Of a stretch of 64,000 bases of DNA, positions 35,335 to 43,760 are shown in pieces. A model generated the notes under the pieces. It was not told the DNA's origin. It made no database searches and was given only the letters and a program-made list of their open reading frames with translations. Each line of letters starts with the position of its first letter. Position 1 is the stretch's first letter. The translations under genes were made by a program, and so were the position numbers. Origin of the DNA: Bacillota bacterium (lineage in GTDB: Bacteria > Bacillota > Clostridia > Acetivibrionales > DTU013); contig JAEXNT010000019.1 of NCBI GenBank assembly GCA_023439545.1, forward strand, positions 1 through 64,000. Reading direction: 5' to 3'.

Positions 35335-37179
35335 TCAATCGGGGATCTCCTTACCCGTAAAGCTCTTGATGGCGTACGCTCCGAGATAATAGACATCGCT
35401 CAGCGTAAGGCCCCTCGATTCGTCGAGCCTCAGCTGCATCACTTCATTTATACGGTTCTGCTCACAAAGCTTTTTATATATGGTCTCTGTATCGCCCTTG
35501 ATATTGTACAGTTCGCCAAGCATACCGACCGCGTCGTCATAAGTGAGCCTGGAATCTTTAAGATAAGGCCTCATACGGGAATCCAGTTCCAATGTATATG
35601 CATTCCTTTCAAGGCGGTATATCCCGTTAATCAGGATATAGGCCAGATCCTTCTGCCTGGCAGGATCGCCATATTTCAAATCGTTTTTTGCCCCTCCGCC
35701 GATCAGACCCAGGGTAATAAGCTGCCTTGCCGCAGGATATGCCCAGTTATCTTCGGCCCTGCTCTCTATGGTTTCATTCGGCAGAAACATGCCTGCGCCT
35801 GTGAGCATCGACTTGAATTCAGCGAATTTTTTATTATCCTTGTTAAGATCAGCCGGATTTTGGTTCCGTGCAACACAGAAAACGGCTGCTATCCCTGCCG
35901 CTTCCCCGGCCGCTATGCTTGTCCCAACGGTACCTGCGCTGCTTGCCGCAAGCGACGAATAAGACGCCCTCGGGCCTGCCATCAGTAGGTTGCAGGTTTT
36001 CTCCGGGACCAGGCTCCCAAGGGGTATACCGTACTGTAACCCCTTTCCGGCAATAAACTGCCCTCTTGGTGCGAACTTGCCGATCATTACGGGATAAGAA
36101 CCCATCGCGACTGTCTCCGCAGGGTATTTGTCATCCAATATGTTGTTTACCGTCAAAGTGCTTATGCCGAGGAAGTGCCTTGACTCGGGGATGCGGAAGT
36201 TTTTTGCAGCCCTGGAGAATTTGAGGCCTTTGAACTCGTTAAAACTCTCTGAAAGGAACGCCGCAAAGTTTTTTGCCTCTTCGGCCTCTTTTTCGTATGC
36301 CTGCTTAATGATATTTACGTCAGTTACGTCGATATCAGATACGGAAAGCCCGCTAATAACGACCTTCCCCTCTTCCGGGAAATAAATGTTCAGCCTGTCC
36401 AGCCTTGAATGCATGTACAGAAGATCATATTTACCCAGCTTGCTATAAAAACCGCCGCTTTTGACCAACTTGCCCAGTTCGTCCTTTTTTATCTTGACGC
36501 CGCTGTCGGCAGTCATTTCAAAGTTAAGCAAGACCGGCATGAAGCTCTTCTCCATATTGAGGTCTTCGGAGCCCGTAATGTAAGGAACCTTGCTCGCATC
36601 GAGAAGAGCGCCGTCATCGGAGGCGTCGATGAACATCCTTGCCGATATATTTTTATCCTCTTTGTCCGTATGTACCCCTATGGATTCAAGGTAAACGCCT
36701 GACTTCTCCACACCCTCTACGGAGGCGTTATACAGGACTTTCAGGTTCTTTTCCGCAGAGACCATATCGCTTACGGCATCGAGATAGTTTTCACCGGTAA
36801 AACTTTTGCCAAGGCCTTTATTGAGTTCACTCAATATGCCTCCGTTAAGAAGGACGCCGTTTTGCCCTGCAGGTAATTCAAGCTCCGGTACCATGCAGTC
36901 TGAAATAATGCCGCCGAGATCGGCGTCTTCACTGATCAGCAGAGTACGCGCACCCAGGCGGGCCGATGATATGGCGGCTGAAATGCCCTGCGGCTCGGCG
37001 CCGTATACAACAACGTCATAATCCGTGCCGCCGTTTTTTGGAAGCTGCCCGGACCAGTACTTCTCATTAGCTTCGGTTGTTTTTTTATCACTGAATAGTA
37101 TAGGTTTTATACCGAATTGGTAAACAAGAAAGAATATACCCAAGGCCAGGACAAGCCTGAAAACATTTTCTTTTTTCAT
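35335..37179 (-). CDS. membrane-anchored FAD-dependent oxidoreductase
   Basis: 614 residues. An N-terminal helix (about 7-27) anchors the protein; the rest should lie outside the cytoplasmic membrane. The Rossmann motif is VVYGAEPQGISAAISSARLG with the glycines of the FAD site at 60 and 65, then a Glu in LLISED for the ribose; GISTLTV and the C-terminal LMAGPRASYSSLAASSAGTVGTSIAAGEAAGIA are typical of the FAD_oxidored (PF12831-like) family. A secreted redox enzyme is implied; substrate unknown. It is transcribed behind mazF after a 116-bp gap. GAGGGG precedes the ATG. Confidence 0.82.
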   Translation of the reverse strand: MKKENVFRLVLALGIFFLVYQFGIKPILFSDKKTTEANEKYWSGQLPKNGGTDYDVVVYGAEPQGISAAISSARLGARTLLISEDADLGGIISDCMVPELELPAGQNGVLLNGGILSELNKGLGKSFTGENYLDAVSDMVSAEKNLKVLYNASVEGVEKSGVYLESIGVHTDKEDKNISARMFIDASDDGALLDASKVPYITGSEDLNMEKSFMPVLLNFEMTADSGVKIKKDELGKLVKSGGFYSKLGKYDLLYMHSRLDRLNIYFPEEGKVVISGLSVSDIDVTDVNIIKQAYEKEAEEAKNFAAFLSESFNEFKGLKFSRAAKNFRIPESRHFLGISTLTVNNILDDKYPAETVAMGSYPVMIGKFAPRGQFIAGKGLQYGIPLGSLVPEKTCNLLMAGPRASYSSLAASSAGTVGTSIAAGEAAGIAAVFCVARNQNPADLNKDNKKFAEFKSMLTGAGMFLPNETIESRAEDNWAYPAARQLITLGLIGGGAKNDLKYGDPARQKDLAYILINGIYRLERNAYTLELDSRMRPYLKDSRLTYDDAVGMLGELYNIKGDTETIYKKLCEQNRINEVMQLRLDESRGLTLSDVYYLGAYAIKSFTGKEIPD

Positions 37180-37295
37180 TTTATCCCCTCAAAACTAGAT
37201 CTCGGCGGCATAGTCCAGGCTTGTCCAAATATGTATTGTTTCGATCTATGTATGTACCTTGATTTTTCACGTTATTGGCCTGCCAGCCGCTCATA

Positions 37296-37646
37296 CTATA
37301 TATCGGCCAGTCCGAAGCTTACACTTAGCGCTTCGTTTACCTTTTCCATCAGCTCCTCGTCCAGATGTCCTATCTTTTCCCTGAGCCTTTTTTTGTCAAT
37401 CGTTCTTATCTGTTCCAGCAGGATCACCGAATCCTTTTGAAGTCCGTAATCCTGGGCATTTATTTCTATATGCGTAGGCAGTTTTGCCTTGTTTATCTGC
37501 GATGTTATGGCTGCAGCGATAATGGTCGGGCTGTATTTGTTCCCTATATCATTCTGCACTACAAGTACCGGCCTGACTCCTCCCTGCTCGGAGCCGATCA
37601 CCGGACTAAGATCGGCGTAAAAAATATCACCGCGTTTTATTATCAC
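37296..37646 (-). CDS. mazF: MazF/EndoA-type mRNA interferase toxin
   Basis: Sequence-specific single-stranded RNA endonuclease toxin. 116 residues with the PemK/MazF beta barrel: IKRGDIFYADLSPVIGSEQGG, RPVLVVQND, TIIAAAIT and the HIEINA strand, matching Bacillus NdoA. The start is GTG with GGAG at good distance, 3 bp after the antitoxin stop, so translation is coupled. The alr-antitoxin-toxin order is the conserved Firmicutes context. Confidence 0.95.
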   Translation of the reverse strand: MIIKRGDIFYADLSPVIGSEQGGVRPVLVVQNDIGNKYSPTIIAAAITSQINKAKLPTHIEINAQDYGLQKDSVILLEQIRTIDKKRLREKIGHLDEELMEKVNEALSVSFGLADI

Positions 37647-37648
37647 GT

Positions 37649-37924
37649 TTACTCCAACTCCCCAAGTCGTTCCTCATATTTTTGCTGCTGGTCGCAATCC
37701 GCGTCCAAACACAGCTCCGCAAGTCTGATATTGATTTCGGCCATTTCCTGATACCCTTTTTTCATCCTGTCTCTCATCTCAATTTTTCTCTTTTCCCTTA
37801 TATACAATTTCATGGCTTCCCTGACGAACTCGCTTCTGTTGGTTTTTTCGACAGAAACTATCGTATCTATCTCTTTCAATAGATTATCAGGAAGACTTAT
37901 AAGTATTTTTTTCAATTCTGCCAA
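37649..37924 (-). CDS. mazE: ribbon-helix-helix antitoxin (EndoAI/MazE type)
   Basis: Antitoxin that binds MazF and represses the pair. 91 residues from a TTG at 37924: AELKKILISLPDNLLKEIDTIV is the RHH beta strand and helix, NRSEFVREAMKLYIREK the second helix, and the C-terminal helix wraps the toxin. The frame is open to 37996, but GGGGG seven nt before the TTG marks the start and the extra residues are unlike the family. It is separated from alr by 532 bp with repeats. Confidence 0.9.
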   Translation of the reverse strand: MAELKKILISLPDNLLKEIDTIVSVEKTNRSEFVREAMKLYIREKRKIEMRDRMKKGYQEMAEINIRLAELCLDADCDQQQKYEERLGELE

Positions 37925-38456
37925 AATAAATCCCCCATTTTTTTTGGATTTATAACGAGTCGGCGAATACGTATCTCCCGCCTCGTTGAAACGCATCTGA
38001 GGTAAGAAATTTTCTACAATGGATTTCTACTTTGCAGAAATGCTACTCCGATGAAACATTTCGCTTTAGCGAAATCTATTGCCGTAAAATTTTCTCTGAA
38101 CGGATGCGTTTTAAAATGGTTGAGACAGCGTACTATTATTTTAGCTGGCCTCGTCAAAATTATGTGGGTGGTATATGCATTAGTATATAACTAATTATAT
38201 ATATTATTGTATACACGGTCAAATTAAAATTACATTACGCATTAATATAATATAATGCACCAAATCCACAAAACATGCGTATTTTCCGCAGCCATCACTT
38301 CGACCGGTCTTCGGGACGGCCTGTCGGAACCCGAAGGGCCTGAGAAGCCTGAAGGCTCTGACGGGCTTGAGCGGCTTGCCGGACCTATAGAGCCTGCCTG
38401 GCCTATAGAACCTGCGGAGCTTGAGGAGCCTGACGCTTCCGAACCGGTTCTGCCAG
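37925..38456. other. intergenic region between mazE and alr with palindrome and imperfect repeats
   Basis: About 530 bp without a supported gene. It holds the palindrome ATTTCGCT/AGCGAAAT (38058-38075) and, at about 38320-38450, an imperfect CCTGAAGGG-like repeat of roughly 9-nt units (Pro/Glu-rich in the plus frame, 38255-38530, which also overlaps the 3' end of alr by 74 nt). The plus frame starts at an ATG without a Shine-Dalgarno. The stretch is probably a low-complexity spacer. Confidence 0.5.
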
Positions 38457-39626
38457 TCAGATTAGGTAGTTCAGGATGCTGCAGATCTTACCGTCCTTCA
38501 GATATACTCTGGGGATCCTTTTACCTATGATGCATACAAGTTCGTAATTGATCGTACCGATATCGGCCGCTACCTCGTCAACGCTGATGCTGGATCCGTT
38601 CTGATTTCCGAAGACCACAACCTCGTCCCCCACATGCACATCCTTTTTAAGCTCCGTCACATCGATCATGCACTGATCCATACATATCCTTCCGACTACA
38701 GGGGCAAACTCACCGTTCACGAGCATGCGGCCCTTGTTCGAAAGCAGTCTTGTATATCCGTCGGCATATCCGATCGGTATGGTAGCAATTTTGCTTTTGC
38801 GGGAAGTGCGGAATATCCGGCCATAGCTTATGCAGGTATCCGGTTCCACATCCTTGACCATTATGACGTTGGCTTTCAGGGTCATAGCCGGTTTGAGCCT
38901 GATCTTTTCCCTGTCTACATCCTTCGACGGGTACAGTCCGTATAGTATGACTCCCGGGCGGACCATATCAAGGTGCATTTCAGGGTATTGCATAGTCCCG
39001 GCGCTGTTGCACACATGCTTTACGGGAATCTCTATACCCTCCTTCGAAAGCTCGGTGCATAAGCCCAGGAAGCGGTCGTACTGCATCTGCGTATAATCCT
39101 TTTCACGCTCGTCAGCAGAGGCAAAGTGCGTAAACATGCCTTCCAGCACAAGGCCGGGCAGCCTGCTTATTTCAGTGATATTCTTTACCGCATCGCGACC
39201 GGGCATGAAGCCGATCCTTGTCATTCCGGTGTCTACCTTGACATGTACCTTCACTCTTTTACCCAGCCTGACAGCCGCCGAAGAGAGCGCCTCTGCAAGG
39301 TCCAGGCTGAAAACCGTCTGTGTTACGTCATTGAGCACCAATTCCTCGGCTCTGACGGGATCGGTATAGCCGAGTATAAGGATAGGCACGTCAATACCCA
39401 TGTTCCTGATCTGGATCGCTTCGTCCAGCATTGAAACAGCAAGCTGCGTCACTCCATTGTCCAGCAGTGTCCTGACGACCTCACGGACTCCGTGTCCATA
39501 TGCGTCCGCCTTGACGACGCCCATCATTTCAACCTTTTTCCCTGTGAATTTCTTTATTTCGCGCACGTTATGTGCGATCGCATCCAGATCTATTTCCGCC
39601 CATGCCCTGTTAAGTTTGTAATCCAT
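38457..39626 (-). CDS. alr: alanine racemase
   Basis: Makes D-alanine for peptidoglycan. 389 residues from the ATG at 39626, where GGAGG sits 5 nt upstream (an upstream in-frame start at 39659 lacks a site). The PLP lysine is Lys39 in VVKADAYGHG; the second-domain tyrosine is in CISYGRIF; RPGVILYG and GYADGY are also family motifs. It lies behind nnr and before mazEF, the conserved Firmicutes arrangement. Confidence 0.97.
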   Translation of the reverse strand: MDYKLNRAWAEIDLDAIAHNVREIKKFTGKKVEMMGVVKADAYGHGVREVVRTLLDNGVTQLAVSMLDEAIQIRNMGIDVPILILGYTDPVRAEELVLNDVTQTVFSLDLAEALSSAAVRLGKRVKVHVKVDTGMTRIGFMPGRDAVKNITEISRLPGLVLEGMFTHFASADEREKDYTQMQYDRFLGLCTELSKEGIEIPVKHVCNSAGTMQYPEMHLDMVRPGVILYGLYPSKDVDREKIRLKPAMTLKANVIMVKDVEPDTCISYGRIFRTSRKSKIATIPIGYADGYTRLLSNKGRMLVNGEFAPVVGRICMDQCMIDVTELKKDVHVGDEVVVFGNQNGSSISVDEVAADIGTINYELVCIIGKRIPRVYLKDGKICSILNYLI

Positions 39627-39812
39627 GATATCCTCCGTTAAATACATTTCACCGGTCATAAAGCACCGGTTTCTTTTGTGGTCTCCCTATCAGTATATTC
39701 CTGAGGTTTCCTGCGGCAGCATTAATCCTCCGAAGCCGCTATAAAAACACTCTGCAAACGCAGCGGCTTGGGGGACTTCATCTCAGCCGTTGAAGCAATT
39801 CCGTTCCCGCCG

Positions 39813-41378
39813 CTAAACCGGCCGGCGCAGTTTGATTATTTCTTTAATTGCATACGGCAAGTGGCTCACGACATCACCTGCAAGAATGCCGTGCATTCCC
39901 ATGCTGTCCGCCGCCAGGTCGCCTGCCAGACCGTGGAGATATACCCCGGCTATAGCCGCTTCCGCCGCGGAAGCACCCTGCGCTATCAGCCCCGTAATAA
40001 CGCCTGTGAGCACATCGCCGGTACCGGCGGTGGCCATGCCGGCATTGCCGGTGGGATTGACAAATATCCTTCCGTCAGGAAGCGCGATGATCGTCCTGCT
40101 TCCCTTGAGCACGGTCACAACCCCATACTCCGACGCAAACCTTCCGGCCGTGCCTATTCTGTCCTTTTGCACATCGGCTGCGGTCAGCCCCGTCAACCTT
40201 GCCATCTCGCCGGGATGCGGGGTAATCACGGCTTCCGCATCGAGTCGCTTAAGTATTTCCGTATTATCGGAAATAACGTTAAGCGCGTCCGCGTCCAGTA
40301 CCAGCGGCGCCTTGCATTCACTTACGACCATCCCGACCAGCCGTTTTACGCCCTCGGCCGCAGACAGTCCCGGACCGGCGGCAACGACGTCCATAACTGT
40401 CATACGCTCTCTTATTTTTCCCCCGCTTTCGTCGGAGAGGTACCCTTTACCACCGTCAGGAAGCGCGATAATAACAGGCTCAGTCAGAGAGGAGCTATAA
40501 ATGCCCGTCAGGCTTTCCGGCACTCCGGCGTATACGAGGCCTGCTCCGACGCGTAGCGCGGCTGTACAGGCCAGTCGGCCGGAGCCGGTCATTCCGGTCG
40601 AACCGGTAATTATGAAAGCTTTCCCGTAGGTTCCCTTGTTGGAATCGGGTCTTCTTTGCGGTATTAAATCCGCTGCCGTTACAGCGTCGATAATTTCACA
40701 CTTTATATCCTGTGCATCGATAACGCAGCGCGGTATCCCGATATCAGCCACCTTCAGCCTTCCGGCGTATTCGCAGCCGGGGTTTACAACCAGCCCGATT
40801 TTAGGCATGCAGAAGGTGACCGTCGTATCGGCCCTGATACATTCGCCGCGTATGCTTCCGTCAGCCCCGTCTATACCCGAGGGTATGTCGATCGACAGTA
40901 TCGGCTTTCCGGACAAATTCATCCTTTCGATGACTGTCGAAGCGATACCGCTTATATCCCGGCTCAATCCCGTTCCGAAAACTCCGTCTATCACGAGCTG
41001 CGATTCTTTTAGTCTGGAATTGAGAAGCGCAATTTCTTCCTCTCCGTTTATCTCAACGATATTTATGCCGATTTTCTCCAATGTGGCCATATTCGTAAAG
41101 GCATCGCCCGAAATACCGGCCTTGGCCCCTACCAGAAAAACGTGGACGTCAAAGCCCTGACCGTGGAGCAGCCTGGCTGCGGCAAATGCGTCTCCGCCGT
41201 TATTTCCCCGGCCTGCAACGGCCGTAATAGCTCCGCCGATGCTTCCGCCAAGCATTGATACGGCTTCCGATGCAATGGCCGCCGCTGCGTCTTCCATCAG
41301 CAGGAGCCCGGGTATGCCATAATTATTTATGGTATTATTATCTATGGAATTCATTTGGGCAGGTGTTACAATCTTCAT
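39813..41378 (-). CDS. nnr: bifunctional NAD(P)H-hydrate epimerase / ADP-dependent dehydratase
   Basis: Repairs hydrated NAD(P)H. 521 residues from the ATG at 41378. The N-terminal YjeF_N epimerase domain (about 1-210) has GRGNNGGDAFAAARLL and DGVFGTGLSR; the C-terminal carbohydrate kinase-like dehydratase domain (about 220-520) has GKAFIITGSTGMTG and the catalytic NPTGNAGMATAGTGDVL with GAxGD-type glycines (GTGD). AAAGGAAG marks the start; the frame opens upstream to 41429. It precedes alr by 186 bp. Confidence 0.95.
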   Translation of the reverse strand: MKIVTPAQMNSIDNNTINNYGIPGLLLMEDAAAAIASEAVSMLGGSIGGAITAVAGRGNNGGDAFAAARLLHGQGFDVHVFLVGAKAGISGDAFTNMATLEKIGINIVEINGEEEIALLNSRLKESQLVIDGVFGTGLSRDISGIASTVIERMNLSGKPILSIDIPSGIDGADGSIRGECIRADTTVTFCMPKIGLVVNPGCEYAGRLKVADIGIPRCVIDAQDIKCEIIDAVTAADLIPQRRPDSNKGTYGKAFIITGSTGMTGSGRLACTAALRVGAGLVYAGVPESLTGIYSSSLTEPVIIALPDGGKGYLSDESGGKIRERMTVMDVVAAGPGLSAAEGVKRLVGMVVSECKAPLVLDADALNVISDNTEILKRLDAEAVITPHPGEMARLTGLTAADVQKDRIGTAGRFASEYGVVTVLKGSRTIIALPDGRIFVNPTGNAGMATAGTGDVLTGVITGLIAQGASAAEAAIAGVYLHGLAGDLAADSMGMHGILAGDVVSHLPYAIKEIIKLRRPV

Positions 41379-41482
41379 AACGCTGCTTCCTTTGAGCGAT
41401 CGATCGACGATCAATTGAGGTTCGATCAAATATAATCCGGTATGTCCGGGATCTGCCGGAATTCAGCAGAATCTGCCGGGAT

Positions 41483-42106
41483 CTATCCGAAAAACTCCCT
41501 GTCGAGCTTTTCCAGTTCTTCACCCCCGAGAAGGTCATGGAAATATGAGTATATATCCGTATCGTCCTGTGAAAGCGATTCCTTCTCGTCTATGTATCCC
41601 TTGAGCTTTTCCCTGGTCTCCTCTATCAGCTTTTCCAGCTCTTCAACGCGCTTTTTGCTGGATCTTATCTTGAAGTAGACTATGTTCACTGTAAGTTCGA
41701 GAAGCTCCAGATTTGCCTGCTTCAACCTGCCGGGCATCTCGTCGAGCTGCTCCTCTATCTGTTTCGCCCTGTCGTTTATCCTTTTTATTTCACGCTCCGA
41801 GACCTGCATTTCCTTCTGGGCCTCCGCGTCGTTTTTTTCGAATACGTCAGGCGTAAGCTTTATTATCCTATCCATATGCTGCTTTTTCAAAGCTGCAATA
41901 TTCTTCTGCTCTGCAGTTAGACGTGCTTCCTCCTTCAGCAGTTCCTTGAGCTTCTCCTCGCTGCGCTCGATGGCAGGAGTCCTGGGTGTGCTGTAGAACA
42001 GCTTGTTCCAGCGCTCATCCAGTATCAGGAGCGATATGTCATTCTTCCTTAAAGTCTTCGTATCAAACTTCCTGGTCTGGTTCGATTTCCAGGGCAATAA
42101 ATTCAT
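41483..42106 (-). CDS. coiled-coil protein, unknown function
   Basis: 207 residues. Residues about 45-180 are one long heptad-like helical stretch rich in Glu, Lys, Arg and Leu (for example EEKLKELLKEEARLT, QIEEQLDEMPGRLK), with no signal peptide or transmembrane helix. The N-terminal KFDTKTLRKNDISLLILDERWNKLF and the C-terminal DIYSYFHDLLGGEELEKLD look like short conserved caps. GGGGATGACAGT precedes the ATG. It is co-directional with nnr after 105 bp. I do not recognise a family. Confidence 0.8.
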   Translation of the reverse strand: MNLLPWKSNQTRKFDTKTLRKNDISLLILDERWNKLFYSTPRTPAIERSEEKLKELLKEEARLTAEQKNIAALKKQHMDRIIKLTPDVFEKNDAEAQKEMQVSEREIKRINDRAKQIEEQLDEMPGRLKQANLELLELTVNIVYFKIRSSKKRVEELEKLIEETREKLKGYIDEKESLSQDDTDIYSYFHDLLGGEELEKLDREFFG

Positions 42107-42219
42107 ACTGTCATCCCCGTCCCGAAGTATTTAGCATGCCAATAGGCGGAACCTGCCAATTCAATTATAGTTTTTTCAAATTCCACATACAATGAGTATT
42201 TTTACTCAGGTCTGCCGTA

Positions 42220-43353
42220 TCAAAGGCCCAGTGCCTCCTTCAGATACTTTGCCGACGCTTCTCTTTCTTTTTCGAGCAGCGCATCCACCTGTACATAGTC
42301 TATAGGCTTATATAATGTATCGACCCTATTCCTGAAATCCTTCAGTTCCATTGTATGAGAATAAATACGGGAAAGCAGCGAAAGGCTGTCCAATATACTG
42401 TATAACCTCGAATTCACCGTTTTTTCCGATTTCTGTGAAGATTCGAAGCTGTAAAATTCTTTTTTGAAATTTATTGAAAATACAGTGCCGTGGAACGAAT
42501 CGGTGCAGACAGCGGCCGCATTCCTGAAAAGACCGAGAAATTCCTTCGGACCCGCATCAAGTACAGTATGACGGGTTTGTGGCGCCACCCTGCGCGATCC
42601 GCACAGCGACACGACGGGTAACTTGTAACTGTCGGAAAGTATCTGTACAAAGTCTCCGTATTTTCTGCCGTCGGTAATGAAATAGCACAATATGTATGGT
42701 TCCTTATATCCGGACTCCGCCGATACGGAGCTCCAGTCGTCCCCATCCAGCAGGAGCGTTGGGTCGAGCACAGTCTGTGCTTCCCTCGCCGCTATATCGC
42801 GTATGATGCTTTCACCCTGCTTTTCCCTGACGGACAGGCATTCAAACCTGTCCAGGTATTTTTTCAGCAGCTCCCTTTTATCCTCGGGTATCGAGCTTAT
42901 CCCGAAGCTAGGAGCGTAAGCGATACGTCTGCCACTTTTTGCAAAATCCGCAAAAAAGGCGGGATCAAAGGTATTTTCCTTATAAATGAGAGGATTCCAT
43001 ATCTGATCGCTTCCGCAAATATATACGTCATACGCGGGAGCGTCATTTTTCAGTTGTTCATAAGACCCATAGAATTTATTCGAAAGGTTCATATCGCCGT
43101 GTACAAAGCTTTCAAAGCGGGCATATCTTTTTCTCAGCTTTCTCAGGTTGAGCAGAGTATTGGCATTCGACAGAAGCGATCTTGCCGACAGGCCTTTTTT
43201 AAACAGCCTGTTACCTTCGACCGTGTCTATCCTCACATAATTGATCAATTCGCATTCCGTACCGGCTTTCTGCGCTGCCCTCATGAGTGCGTACGCCTGA
43301 AGCTGCGCACCGTAATGATGGGCGTGATGGAATGTCAATATGCCTGCTTTCAT
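42220..43353 (-). CDS. polysaccharide pyruvyl transferase family protein
   Basis: Expected to add ketal pyruvate to an exported glycan, using phosphoenolpyruvate. From the ATG at 43353 there are 377 residues: GILTFHHAHHYGAQLQAYAL (start of the family), VYICGSDQIWNP and the C-terminal VCTDSFHGTVFSINF signature. AGGAAGGTG 6 nt before the ATG supports this start over a GTG three codons upstream. Genes of this family are often next to F420-hydrogenase-beta-like Fe-S proteins, and one lies at 45324. It follows the flippase after a repeat-rich gap. Confidence 0.9.
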   Translation of the reverse strand: MKAGILTFHHAHHYGAQLQAYALMRAAQKAGTECELINYVRIDTVEGNRLFKKGLSARSLLSNANTLLNLRKLRKRYARFESFVHGDMNLSNKFYGSYEQLKNDAPAYDVYICGSDQIWNPLIYKENTFDPAFFADFAKSGRRIAYAPSFGISSIPEDKRELLKKYLDRFECLSVREKQGESIIRDIAAREAQTVLDPTLLLDGDDWSSVSAESGYKEPYILCYFITDGRKYGDFVQILSDSYKLPVVSLCGSRRVAPQTRHTVLDAGPKEFLGLFRNAAAVCTDSFHGTVFSINFKKEFYSFESSQKSEKTVNSRLYSILDSLSLLSRIYSHTMELKDFRNRVDTLYKPIDYVQVDALLEKEREASAKYLKEALGL

Positions 43354-43362
43354 GATCTTCAC

Positions 43363-43760
43363 CTTCCTGTTATTATTGCCTTACAAGCCAAAGATATCCT
43401 GCTGTACCCCGCTGCGCTTTGTTTACATCAAGACCTGATATCCTGCTGTACCCCGCTGCGCTCTGCTTTCTATTGCGGAGTTTTGTTCAAGGAGCATTTA
43501 AACTCAGCCCAAGTGGCAAATTCAAACTCGCTGTGTGGCAAGCCACTCCGCTCAAACATGAATTTGCCCCCGCCAATGCCTCGTTAATATGCTCTACCTG
43601 CTCTACCTCTCAAAACTCATGCAATATCAAGCAAAGCGCAACGGGGTACAGCCCTAGCGTATCGCGAGCTTAATACCTCGAGTGCAGCGAGCTAAAAAAC
43701 CTCGAACGCAGCGGGTCCAACTTCTGGGCTTAAGCAGCTTAAAATTCCCAAGTCATTCGG
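43363..43760. repeat. repeat-rich intergenic region between flippase and pyruvyl transferase genes
   Basis: 398 bp without a gene. A 26-bp perfect direct repeat is at 43393-43418 and 43437-43462 (44-bp period). An inverted imperfect relative of CTGTACCCCGCTGCGCTTTG lies at 43632-43652. GGCAAATTCA (43515-43524) and TGAATTTGCC (43559-43568) are perfect inverted copies, with GTGGC/GCCAC nested inside. Confidence 0.7.

Noticed and set aside
38255..38530. Plus-strand Pro/Glu-rich open frame near alr
   Set aside because: Low-complexity repeat, no Shine-Dalgarno, and antisense overlap with the alr 3' end; kept as a finding but not as a gene.
39832..40500. Plus-strand open frame of 222 codons opposite nnr
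   Set aside because: It mirrors the nnr reading frame and is Ser/Pro/Ala-rich, typical of an antisense shadow.
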